12,534 bases of DNA from JACCUZ01 sp038246575 (GTDB lineage: Bacteria > Actinomycetota > Actinomycetes > JACCUZ01), in contig JBBRVU010000125.1 of assembly GCA_038246575.1 (NCBI GenBank), positions 1 through 12,534 of the forward strand, given 5' to 3'. The notes beneath the pieces were generated by a model that was not told where the DNA came from, did not search any database, and saw only the letters and a program-made list of their open reading frames with translations. Of this stretch, positions 1-6,582 are shown in pieces; position 1 is the stretch's first letter, and each line of letters starts with the position of its first letter. Made by a program: the position numbers and the translations under genes.

Positions 1-710
1 CAGCCGGCCGCCTCGCGGCCTGGGGCACGGCGGCCCTGACCGGCGCAGTGAGCCCGGACGAGGCCGCCGACGAGGTCTGCGGCCCGCGCGACGCCGGGCA
101 CCGGGTGCTGGGCCTGCCGGGAGAGGTCTCGGCCGTCAACCTTGCCTACGCATTGGCCCGGCTGCGTGCGTCCGGGGTGGGTGGCTTGCGGCTGGTCCTG
201 CCACGGCCGGGCGACGCCACCGGGCTCCCAGGACCGCCGGAGTTCAACGTCCGTGCGGTCGGACGCGGCGAGGCCGTCGTCACCGTGGGCGGACCGCCGA
301 TGGGGCTGCTCGACGAGACCCGGGGAACGTGGTCGGTGCACCCGGTCACAGGCGACCCCCGGACGCCACTGTCGCTGTCCGATGCGCTACGGACCCTCAA
401 CGCCGCGACCCGCGCCGCGACCGAGGTGCTGGCCGACCTCGACATCGCCCGCTGGGAACCGGCGGCGGCGGAGGTCCTGGCCGCCCGGTCCCGGTCCGTC
501 CGCCCGTCACTCCCCCTGTCCGTCGACCCGCAGGCGCACCAGGTCCTCGAGCAGGCTTCGCGCCTGACCACGATCGTCGAGCTGGCCCGGGCGGGAGACG
601 GCGGCGCTGTGGCGGCGTCCGCGATGACCGCCCGGTCGGAGGTGCTGCGCGAGCTCGACACTGCCGCTCGTCGGGCCGTCGAGGCCGCCTGCAGCCCGCC
701 GCCGACCTGA
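1..710 (+). CDS. Conserved-looking hypothetical protein, 3' part (5' end outside window)
   Basis: The reading frame (first full codon at base 3) is open to the left edge. GTG at 48 is therefore probably an internal Val codon, since the residues before it (AGRLAAWGTAALTGA) read as ordinary coding sequence. About 235 residues are visible. The protein is soluble, Ala/Leu/Arg-rich, without Cys clusters, signal peptide or membrane segments. The first half looks like an alpha/beta domain (GLRLVLPRPGD, then GEAVVTVGGPPMGLLDE); the second half is helical, with an Ala/Arg-rich tail. I recall similar proteins in actinobacteria but know no function. It converges on glgM, with 15 bp between the stop codons and a hairpin in that gap. 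That it is a real gene is fairly sure; its role is unknown. Confidence 0.75.
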   Translation, partial: AGRLAAWGTAALTGAVSPDEAADEVCGPRDAGHRVLGLPGEVSAVNLAYALARLRASGVGGLRLVLPRPGDATGLPGPPEFNVRAVGRGEAVVTVGGPPMGLLDETRGTWSVHPVTGDPRTPLSLSDALRTLNAATRAATEVLADLDIARWEPAAAEVLAARSRSVRPSLPLSVDPQAHQVLEQASRLTTIVELARAGDGGAVAASAMTARSEVLRELDTAARRAVEAACSPPPT

Positions 711-717
711 TCGGCGG
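699..717. terminator. Hairpin between convergent genes
   Basis: CCGCCGA (699-705) and TCGGCGG (711-717) form a perfect 7-bp stem with a 5-nt loop that contains the stop codon of the first gene. It lies between the converging 3' ends of that gene and glgM, so it could act in both directions. There is no U tract, which is common for GC-rich actinobacterial terminators. The function is inferred. Confidence 0.4.
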
Positions 718-725
718 TCCGGCCC

Positions 726-1907
726 TCAGAGCAGGGTGCGGTACAGGTCCAGAGTCCTGGTGGCTATCGCGGCCCACGAGAACGCCTCGACGGCACGCCG
801 GCGCCCTGCCTGCCCCATCTCCCGGGCCCGGTCCGGGTCGCGCAACACGTCGCTGAGGGCATCGGCCAGGCCGGTCTCGAAGGCGCCCGGGTCCAGCGGC
901 GTGCCGGTCCCGTCCCTGATCTGCTCGATCGGCACCAGCAGGCCGGTCTCGCCGTCGACAACAACCTCAGGAATCCCGCCGGTCGCCGTCGCGACCACCG
1001 GGATCTCGCACGCCATCGCCTCCAGGTTGACGATGCCCATCGGCTCGTAGACCGACGGGCAGGCGAACACGGTGGCGTGGCTGAGCACCTGGACCACGTC
1101 AGGCTTGGGCAGCATCGTCTTGACCCAGATGACGCCGTCACGGTCGCGCCGGAGCTCCTCGACCAGCAGGGTCACCTCCGCCAGGATCTCGTCCGTGTCC
1201 GGCGAGCCTGCGCAGAGCACCAGCTGCACCGACGGGTCCAGCGACAACGCGGAACGCAGCAGGTGCGGCAAGCCCTTCTGCCGGGTGATCCGCCCGACGA
1301 AGACGACCGAAGGCCGGTTCGGATCGATGCCGAGCCGATCCAGGACGTCGGTGCCAGGGTCAGGCGAGTACTCCGTCGTGTCGATGCCGTTGTGCACCAC
1401 GTGCACGCGGGCGGGGTCGACCGCCGGGTAGCAGCGCAGCAGGTCGGCCCTCATGCCGGCAGACACCGCGATCACGGCGTCCGCGGACTCCATGGCCGTG
1501 CGCTCGACCCAGGAGGACAGCGCATAGCCGCCTCCGAGCTGCTCGGCCTTCCACGGGCGCAACGGCTCGAGGCTGTGCGCGCTCACGACGTGCGGGACTC
1601 CGTGCAGCAGCTTGGCGACGTGGCCGGCGAGATTCGCGTACCAGGTGTGCGAGTGGACGAGATCCGCTCCTTCGCACCCGGCCGCCATGTCGAGGTCGGT
1701 GCCAAACGTGCGCAATGCCTGGTTGGCGCCGACGAGACCGGGCGGCACGTCGTACGCAGTGACCCCGCTCTCTTCGCGAGGCGCCCCCATGCAACGGACC
1801 CGGACATCGACGAGTCTCCGCAGATCCCGGGCGAGGTACTCGACGTGGACCCCCGCTCCGCCGTAGACCTCGGGGGGGTACTCACGGGTGAGCAGATCAA
1901 CGCGCAT
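726..1907 (-). CDS. glgM: ADP-glucose-dependent GT4 glycosyltransferase (GlgM / actinobacterial GlgA)
   Basis: 393 aa, GT-B fold, family GT4. The N-terminal domain has the acceptor/ADP-glucose motif EVYGGAGVHVEYLA (about residues 13-26). The C-terminal domain has VFVGRITRQKGLPHLL (from residue 202; Arg206 and Lys211 are the expected phosphate-binding pair) and the EX7E motif EPMGIVNLE (Glu288, Glu296), then ATGGIPEVVVDGETGLLVP. Actinobacterial members annotated as GlgA are in characterised cases GlgM, which joins ADP-glucose to glucose-1-phosphate to give maltose-1-phosphate for GlgE-type alpha-glucan synthesis. The length and the divergent glgC neighbour match the mycobacterial pair. Sequence alone cannot separate GlgM from classical chain-elongating GlgA. 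The ATG start fits the family N-terminus (MRVDLLTREYPPEVYGG), but no good Shine-Dalgarno precedes it. Cytosolic. Confidence 0.93.
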   Translation of the reverse strand: MRVDLLTREYPPEVYGGAGVHVEYLARDLRRLVDVRVRCMGAPREESGVTAYDVPPGLVGANQALRTFGTDLDMAAGCEGADLVHSHTWYANLAGHVAKLLHGVPHVVSAHSLEPLRPWKAEQLGGGYALSSWVERTAMESADAVIAVSAGMRADLLRCYPAVDPARVHVVHNGIDTTEYSPDPGTDVLDRLGIDPNRPSVVFVGRITRQKGLPHLLRSALSLDPSVQLVLCAGSPDTDEILAEVTLLVEELRRDRDGVIWVKTMLPKPDVVQVLSHATVFACPSVYEPMGIVNLEAMACEIPVVATATGGIPEVVVDGETGLLVPIEQIRDGTGTPLDPGAFETGLADALSDVLRDPDRAREMGQAGRRRAVEAFSWAAIATRTLDLYRTLL

Positions 1908-1932
1908 AAGGGTGATTGTGTCGGCTGAGGGG

Positions 1933-1938
1933 TAGCGT
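1933..1938 (+). promoter_or_regulatory. -10 element TAGCGT of glgC, leaderless arrangement
   Basis: TAGCGT matches the actinobacterial TANNNT -10 box and is followed by exactly 7 nt (GCGCATC) and the glgC ATG. Transcription would start at or next to the A of the ATG. The same hexamer and spacing precede serB and fabG in this window. No convincing -35 box is visible. A purine run GAGGGG (1927-1932) lies just upstream and could instead serve as a ribosome site for an in-frame GTG at 1937. Confidence 0.5.
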
Positions 1939-1945
1939 GCGCATC

Positions 1946-3181
1946 ATGCCGGACCGGGTTCTTTCCATCGTTCTCGCCGGCGGCGAGGGCAAACGCCTGA
2001 TGCCCCTCACCGCTGACCGTGCCAAACCAGCAGTGCCGTTCGCCGGGATCTATCGGCTGATCGACTTCGTGCTGTCCAACCTGGTCAACGGTGGCTATCG
2101 CAAGATCGTGGTGCTCACCCAGTACAAGAGTCACAGCCTGGACCGGCACATCTCCTCGACCTGGCGGCTGTCCACGATGTTGGGCAACTACATCGCCCAG
2201 GTGCCCGCGCAGCAGCGGCTCGGCCCCCGATGGTTCGCCGGTTCGGCCGACGCCATCTACCAGAGTCTCAACCTGATCGGCGACGAGCGGCCGACCCACG
2301 TCATCGTGTTCGGTGCCGACCACATCTACCGGATGGACCCCAGCCAGATGGTCCGCCAGCACATCGAGTCCGGCGCAGGCGTGACCGTCGCTGCGATCCG
2401 CCAACCGATCGGGATGGCCGACCAGTTCGGGGTCATCGAGACAGCCAACGACCGCCGCGTCATCGCGGCCTTCCGGGAGAAGCCCACCGACGCCGTCGGC
2501 CTGGCCGACGATCCCGATCAGGTCTACGCCTCCATGGGCAACTACGTGTTCACCACAGAGGTCCTGCTCGAGGCCCTGCGACGTGACGCGATGGACCCGT
2601 CGAGCAAGCACGACATGGGCGGCAACATCATCCCGATGCTGGTCGAGCGCGGCGACGCGCACGTCTACGACTTCCGCGACAACGAGCTGCCAGGCTCCAC
2701 GCCGCGTGATCGCGACTACTGGCGCGACGTCGGGACCCTCGACGCGTTCTACGACGCCCACGACGACCTCATCGCCGTGCACCCCGTCTTCAACCTGTAC
2801 AACAAGGACTGGCCGATCTACACCTCGCACGAGCCGTTGCCGCCGGCCAAGTTCGTCCACGCGATCGAGGGTCGGATGGGTGTCGCTGTCAACTCGTTCG
2901 TCTCCAGCGGGGCCGTCGTGTCCGGTGCCCGGGTGGAACGGTCTGTCCTGTCGCCGTGGGTGCACGTGCACTCCTACGCCGAGGTGACCGGCAGCGTCCT
3001 GATGCACAACGTCGACGTCGGTCGCAACGCCGTGATCAAGAACGCGATCCTCGACAAGAACGTCATCGTTCCCGAGGGCGCCCGCATCGGTGTGGACCCC
3101 GAGCACGACCGGGCCCGCGGGTTCACCATCTCCGAGGGTGGCATCACTGTCGTCGGCAAGGGACAACGGGTCACGGTCTGA
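1946..3181 (+). CDS. glgC: Glucose-1-phosphate adenylyltransferase (ADP-glucose pyrophosphorylase)
   Basis: 411 aa, the usual family length. It makes ADP-glucose from ATP and glucose-1-phosphate, the committed step of glycogen/alpha-glucan synthesis. The N-terminal nucleotidyltransferase domain carries LAGGEGKRLMPLTADRAKP (from residue 10), the PRWFAGSADAIYQS segment (94-107), FGADHIYRMD with the metal-site Asp125, and FREKP with Lys179. The YWRDVGTLDAFYDAH signature is at 258-272. The C-terminal part (from about 305) has hexapeptide-like beta-helix repeats ending in ILDKNVIVPEGARIGVD. The ATG at 1946 is chosen because MPDRVLSIVLAGGEGKRL begins as in homologues and because of the -10 box 7 nt upstream; GTG 1937 is the alternative, and TTG 1916 seems too far upstream. 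Only 38 bp separate it from the divergent glgM. Allosteric control is expected from the family but not visible here. Confidence 0.97.
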   Translation: MPDRVLSIVLAGGEGKRLMPLTADRAKPAVPFAGIYRLIDFVLSNLVNGGYRKIVVLTQYKSHSLDRHISSTWRLSTMLGNYIAQVPAQQRLGPRWFAGSADAIYQSLNLIGDERPTHVIVFGADHIYRMDPSQMVRQHIESGAGVTVAAIRQPIGMADQFGVIETANDRRVIAAFREKPTDAVGLADDPDQVYASMGNYVFTTEVLLEALRRDAMDPSSKHDMGGNIIPMLVERGDAHVYDFRDNELPGSTPRDRDYWRDVGTLDAFYDAHDDLIAVHPVFNLYNKDWPIYTSHEPLPPAKFVHAIEGRMGVAVNSFVSSGAVVSGARVERSVLSPWVHVHSYAEVTGSVLMHNVDVGRNAVIKNAILDKNVIVPEGARIGVDPEHDRARGFTISEGGITVVGKGQRVTV

Positions 3182-3204
3182 TCATCGCCGCGACAGCCGA
3201 CCAG

Positions 3205-3210
3205 TAGCGT
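3205..3210 (+). promoter_or_regulatory. -10 element TAGCGT of serB, leaderless arrangement
   Basis: TAGCGT lies in the 36-bp gap between glgC and serB, followed by exactly 7 nt (TGACGAC) and GTG at 3218. Spacing and hexamer are identical to the glgC element. It implies that serB has its own promoter and a transcript starting at about the GTG, rather than relying only on read-through from glgC. There is no separate Shine-Dalgarno, consistent with leaderless translation. Confidence 0.5.
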
Positions 3211-3217
3211 TGACGAC

Positions 3218-4441
3218 GTGATGGCCCCATCCACCGCGTCCCAGGCCGCCGTCCTGGTCACCGTCACCGGCCGGGATCGCCCCGGGGTGACCTCCGTCCT
3301 GCTCGGCGCGCTCGCCCGCTGGGACGCTGGCGTCCAGGACATCGAGCAGGTCACCATCCGGGGCCGGCTCGTCCTCGGGGTCCTGCTGCGCACGACGGCG
3401 GCCGCAGGCCAGGTGACCCGGGCACTCGAGGACGTCCTGCTGCCACTGGGGCTCGAGGTGGACGTGACCGCGGTGTCCGCCGAGGACGGCTCGCATCGGC
3501 GTGGCCGCAGCCACATCACGGTGCTCGGGCACCCGCTGAAGCCCGCCGCTCTGGGGGCCATCGCCGGCTGCATCGCCGACTACGGCGGCAACATCGACCG
3601 CATCGTGCGGATCGCGCGCTACCCGGTCACCGCCGTCGAGCTCGAGGTCTCCGGTGCGGACCCGGCGATGCTTCGACCGAAGCTGGCGATGACGGCGGCC
3701 GCACAGGGCGTTGACGTTGCGGTCGAAAGGTCCGGGCTGCACCGCCGGGCCAAGCGGCTGGTCGTCCTCGACGTCGACTCGACCCTCGTCCAGGGCGAGG
3801 TCATCGAGATGCTCGCCGCGATCGCGGGCTGTGAGTCAGAGGTCGCTGAGCTGACCGAGCGAGCGATGGCAGGCGAGCTGGACTTCGCCGAGTCGCTGCG
3901 GGAGCGGGTCCGGCTGCTCGCCGGCCTGCCCGAGACGGCAGTGGAGGAGGTGCGCGCCGGACTGGAGCTTGCTCCGGGCGCGCGCACCTTCGTGCGCACA
4001 CTCAAGCGCCTCGACTACCGGTTGGCCGTGGTCAGCGGCGGCTTCACCCAGGTCACCGATGCGATCGTGGCCGACCTGGGCGTCGACTACGCCGCGGCGA
4101 ACGTCCTCGAGATCGTCGACGGGCGTCTCACCGGCGAGCTGGTCGGGCCGGTGATCGACCGGGCCGGCAAGGCGGCCGCGTTGGAACGCTTCGCGCACGA
4201 TGCCGGTGTCCCGGTCTCGCAGACCGTGGCGATCGGCGACGGGGCCAACGACCTCGACATGCTCGCGCTGGCCGGGCTCGGGATCGCCTACAACGCCAAG
4301 CCGGTCGTGCGCGTGGCCGCCGACGCGGCAGTCACCGTGCCCTACCTCGACGCGATCCTGTTCCTGCTGGGCATCAGCCGTGAGGAGATCGAGGAGGCCG
4401 ACGCCGCCGAGGGGCTGCAGGTCACGACCCCGCCCACCTGA
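3218..4441 (+). CDS. serB: Phosphoserine phosphatase SerB with two N-terminal ACT domains
   Basis: 407 aa, HAD superfamily; hydrolyses O-phospho-L-serine to serine, the last step of serine synthesis. Residues about 11-90 and 98-170 form two ACT-type domains (first: AVLVTVTGRDRPGVTSVLLG; second: HITVLGHPLKPAALGAIAG), as in mycobacterial SerB2 and expected to bind serine or another regulator. The catalytic HAD domain follows: motif I LDVDSTLVQGE with nucleophile Asp185 and Asp187, motif II VVSGGF with Ser273, motif III Lys318 (RAGKAAAL), motif IV GDGANDLDM with Asp341 and Asp345. All key residues are present. The GTG at 3218 is preferred because it sits 7 nt after the TAGCGT box; ATG 3221 is the next codon and differs by one residue. 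It converges on sixA with 4 bp between the stop codons. Confidence 0.96.
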   Translation: MMAPSTASQAAVLVTVTGRDRPGVTSVLLGALARWDAGVQDIEQVTIRGRLVLGVLLRTTAAAGQVTRALEDVLLPLGLEVDVTAVSAEDGSHRRGRSHITVLGHPLKPAALGAIAGCIADYGGNIDRIVRIARYPVTAVELEVSGADPAMLRPKLAMTAAAQGVDVAVERSGLHRRAKRLVVLDVDSTLVQGEVIEMLAAIAGCESEVAELTERAMAGELDFAESLRERVRLLAGLPETAVEEVRAGLELAPGARTFVRTLKRLDYRLAVVSGGFTQVTDAIVADLGVDYAAANVLEIVDGRLTGELVGPVIDRAGKAAALERFAHDAGVPVSQTVAIGDGANDLDMLALAGLGIAYNAKPVVRVAADAAVTVPYLDAILFLLGISREEIEEADAAEGLQVTTPPT

Positions 4442-4459
4442 GCTGTCAGCTCGGCGGTG
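4435..4459. terminator. Hairpin over the convergent serB/sixA stop codons
   Basis: GAGCT (4440-4444), a 3-nt loop and AGCTC (4448-4452) form a core stem that includes both stop codons. Flanking CACC (4435-4438) and GGTG (4456-4459) can extend it across a small internal bulge. As the genes are only 4 bp apart, any terminator must overlap the coding ends, and this symmetric element fits a bidirectional role. There is no U tract; function is inferred. Confidence 0.4.
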
Positions 4460-4913
4460 CCCACGAGGCGAGCACGTGCCGGCTGGACAGGTCCAGGACG
4501 ACGATCGCGCCGGGGCGCAACCCCGTCAGCTCGCCGGTCAGGCTCGCGAGGACCTGCTCCATCGTCGGGTTGTGACCGACGACCACCATCGAGGCGGCCG
4601 CGCTGCTCTGCACCCGGTCCAGGACGTCGCGAGGGGACGCGAGGTAGAGGTCGCGCCCGACGACGACCTCGCCAGGCTCCAGTGCCGAAGCCATCGCTGC
4701 CCACGTCTGGCTCGCCCGGACCGCGTCCGAGCACCAGACGAGCCCGGGCTCGCGAAGGACGCCGGCCAACCATCGACCGCCAGCAGCCGCGGCCCGGTGT
4801 CCGCCGTGGGTCAGCTCTCGCTCGTGGTCAGCCCCCTCCTCGCCGGACACCGCCTTGGCGTGGCGAACGAGCACCAGGAGCCGGCGGTCCGGCTCGGATG
4901 CGCCTGGTTCCAC
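4446..4913 (-). CDS. SixA-type histidine phosphatase (phosphoglycerate mutase-like)
   Basis: 155 aa, the size of SixA-type single-domain histidine phosphatases. The catalytic motif LVRHAKA is at residues 15-21 (nucleophile His18). SDAVRASQTW (62-71) supplies the phosphate-pocket Arg66, and VVVGHNPTMEQ has the second histidine, His114. E. coli SixA removes phosphate from phosphohistidine of PTS/phosphorelay proteins; the substrate here is unknown. It is the last gene of the fabG-fabI-sixA operon, only 6 bp after the fabI stop, so co-transcription is almost certain, though no functional link to fatty acid synthesis is evident. The GTG at 4913 lacks a strong Shine-Dalgarno (a weak AGCGG lies inside the fabI end), consistent with translation coupled to fabI. 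The family call is secure; the specific substrate is not. Confidence 0.88.
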   Translation of the reverse strand: MEPGASEPDRRLLVLVRHAKAVSGEEGADHERELTHGGHRAAAAGGRWLAGVLREPGLVWCSDAVRASQTWAAMASALEPGEVVVGRDLYLASPRDVLDRVQSSAAASMVVVGHNPTMEQVLASLTGELTGLRPGAIVVLDLSSRHVLASWAPPS

Positions 4914-4919
4914 GACCGC

Positions 4920-5687
4920 TCAGGCGCCCATCGCATGCACGCCACCGTCGACGTGGACGATCTCCGCGGTCGTCCGCGGGAACCAGTCCGAGAGAAGGGC
5001 GACGCAGGCCTTCGCCGCCGGGTCGAAGTCGCTGATGTCCCACGCCAAGGGCGCCCGGGTCGACCAGACCCCCTCGAACTCCTCGAACCCCGGGATCGAC
5101 TTGGCCGCGGTCGTCTTCAGCGGACCGGCGGCCACCAGGTTCACCCGGATGTTCGCCGGCCCCAGGTCGCGGGCCAGGTAACGAGCAGTCGACTCGAAGG
5201 CCGCCTTGGCCACGCCCATCCAGTCGTACTTCGGCCACGCCACCGTCGCGTCGAAGGTCAGCCCGACGACCGACCCACCCGCAGGCATCAGCGGCCGGGC
5301 CGCGACCGCCAGAGCCTTGAGCGAGTACGCCGAGATCTGCACCGCCGTGGCGACATCGGCCCACTCGGTGTTGAGGAAGTTGCCACCGAGTGCAGCCTCG
5401 GGCGCGAAGCCGATGGAGTGCAGCACGCCGTCCAGCCCGTCGACGTGCTCGCGCACCCGGTCGGGCAACGCGGCGAAGTCTTCGGCGTTGGACGCGTCCA
5501 GCTCGATCACCGGGGGTGTCGTCGGGAGGCGCTTCGCGATCGTCTGGGTGATCCGGGAGGTCCGCCCGAACGAGGTGAGCACCACCTCGGCGCCCTCCTG
5601 CTGAGCGATCCGGGCCACGTGGAACGCGATGGAGGAGTCCATCAGGACTCCCGTGACGAGGATGCGCTTTCCGTCGAGCAGTCCCAT
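4920..5687 (-). CDS. fabI: Enoyl-[acyl-carrier-protein] reductase, NADH-dependent (FabI/InhA)
   Basis: 255 aa SDR-fold enoyl-ACP reductase, closest in pattern to mycobacterial InhA. It reduces trans-2-enoyl-ACP to acyl-ACP, the last step of each type II fatty acid elongation cycle. Visible: cofactor site ITVTG-type start (ILVTGVLMDSSIAFHVA, residues 9-25), the Asp64 segment ELDASN, HSIGFAP (90-96), and active-site Tyr154 and Lys161 in KYDWMGVAK with the Y-X6-K spacing typical of this family. The substrate-loop region is VNLVAAGPLKT, and the C-terminus has VHVDGGVHAMGA. It is somewhat shorter than the 269-aa InhA. The ATG is preceded by a good ribosome site (GGGAAGGG, 5 nt away). It lies 40 bp after fabG and 6 bp before sixA in one operon. 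Whether it serves ordinary or very long-chain acids cannot be told from this window. Confidence 0.95.
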   Translation of the reverse strand: MGLLDGKRILVTGVLMDSSIAFHVARIAQQEGAEVVLTSFGRTSRITQTIAKRLPTTPPVIELDASNAEDFAALPDRVREHVDGLDGVLHSIGFAPEAALGGNFLNTEWADVATAVQISAYSLKALAVAARPLMPAGGSVVGLTFDATVAWPKYDWMGVAKAAFESTARYLARDLGPANIRVNLVAAGPLKTTAAKSIPGFEEFEGVWSTRAPLAWDISDFDPAAKACVALLSDWFPRTTAEIVHVDGGVHAMGA

Positions 5688-5727
5688 CAGTGCCCTTCCC
5701 TGGTGCGTCGCCGGTCATCGTGCACGG

Positions 5728-6456
5728 TCAGTGACCCATCCCAAGACCGCCGTCGACCGGGACGACCGCACCGGTGACGTACGCGGCTTCCTCCGACGCC
5801 AGGAAGCGCACGACCCCGGCCACCTCCTCGGGGCTGGCGAACCGGCCCAGCGGGATCTGACCCCGATAGGTCTGCTGCAGGTCGTCGGACAGGTCGGCAG
5901 TCATGTCGGTCTCCACGAAGCCGGGAGCGACCACGTTGAAGGTGATGCTGCGCGAGCCGAGCTCGCGGGCCAGTGACCGGGCGAGGCCGACCAGCCCGGC
6001 CTTGGACGCGGCGTAGTTGCTCTGCCCCGCCGACCCGAGCAGGGCGACGACTGACGAGATGAAGATCACCCGGCCTCGTCGCAGCCGCAGCATGCCCTTC
6101 GACGCTCGCTTGGCAACGCGCCATGCACCGGTGAGGTTGGTGTCCAGGACGGCGCCGAAGTCCTCCTCCGACATCCGCATGATCAGCTGGTCGCGAGTCG
6201 TGCCGGCGTTCGCGACCAGGACCTCGACCGGACCCAGGTCCGCCTCGACCGCGCTGAAGGCGGCGTCGACCGAGGACGCGTCTGTGACGTCGCAGCGGAC
6301 CCCGACCAGTCCCTCGGGCGGCTCGCCGGATCGGTAGGTGACCGCGACTCGATCGCCGGCGGCAGCGAAGGCCCGGGCGGTTGCCAGCCCGATCCCACGG
6401 TTACCCCCCGTGACGAGCACGCAACGACCGGTCTTGCTCTCGGTGTCATCTGGCAC
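5728..6456 (-). CDS. fabG: 3-oxoacyl-[acyl-carrier-protein] reductase (FabG/MabA-like)
   Basis: 242 aa classical SDR; NADPH-dependent reduction of 3-oxoacyl-ACP, the first reductive step of type II fatty acid elongation. Visible: the TGGNRGIG cofactor loop (16-23), CDVTD (55-59), NAG (83-85), catalytic Ser135 in FISSV, and Tyr148/Lys152 in YAASK, then VAPGFVETDM and a MabA-like C-terminus VPVDGGLGMGH. The frame is open much further upstream (to 6570), but the start is placed at GTG 6456. There the family N-terminus begins shortly before CVLVTGGNRGIG, and a TAGCGT -10 box stands exactly 7 nt upstream, which implies a leaderless transcript. It is the first gene of the operon, followed by fabI and sixA, and divergent from tldD. 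Confidence 0.96.
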   Translation of the reverse strand: MPDDTESKTGRCVLVTGGNRGIGLATARAFAAAGDRVAVTYRSGEPPEGLVGVRCDVTDASSVDAAFSAVEADLGPVEVLVANAGTTRDQLIMRMSEEDFGAVLDTNLTGAWRVAKRASKGMLRLRRGRVIFISSVVALLGSAGQSNYAASKAGLVGLARSLARELGSRSITFNVVAPGFVETDMTADLSDDLQQTYRGQIPLGRFASPEEVAGVVRFLASEEAAYVTGAVVPVDGGLGMGH

Positions 6457-6463
6457 GGGGGCG

Positions 6464-6469
6464 ACGCTA
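6464..6469 (-). promoter_or_regulatory. -10 element TAGCGT of the fabG-fabI-sixA operon, leaderless
   Basis: On the minus strand TAGCGT is followed by exactly 7 nt (CGCCCCC) and the fabG GTG. It is the same hexamer and distance as upstream of glgC and serB. It decides the fabG start among several upstream in-frame codons, because those would lie upstream of the predicted transcription start. No clear -35 box is seen. Confidence 0.55.
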
Positions 6470-6484
6470 TCGGGCACCGAATGG

Positions 6485-6515
6485 TCGACGCGAGCCAGTC
6501 GGGACCCTCTAGGGT
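6485..6515 (+). promoter_or_regulatory. Putative tldD promoter
   Basis: TCGACG (6485-6490) resembles a TTGAC-type -35 box and TAGGGT (6510-6515) a TANNNT -10 box, separated by 19 nt. Transcription would begin near 6522, leaving a leader of about 60 nt before the tldD GTG at 6583, which has its own ribosome site. The promoter is back to back with that of fabG, the two -10 boxes lying about 40 bp apart. Confidence 0.4.
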
Positions 6516-6582
6516 CGGGCCCCACGGGTGTCGCCGGCAGACGGCGTGCCCGCCCCACGCCGTCGTGCAACGGGAGACGCCT

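Noticed and set aside
1583..3166. 527-codon open frame on the minus strand across glgC and the glgM start
   Set aside because: It lies antisense to glgC and overlaps glgM; the product is a His/Asp/Val-rich mirror of the glgC codons with no family pattern. Typical high-GC antisense shadow.
6481..6582. N-terminal extension of TldD from ATG 6481
   Set aside because: It would start upstream of the predicted -10 box, its residues are Arg/Pro/Ser-rich, and GTG 6583 has a properly spaced GGGAG.
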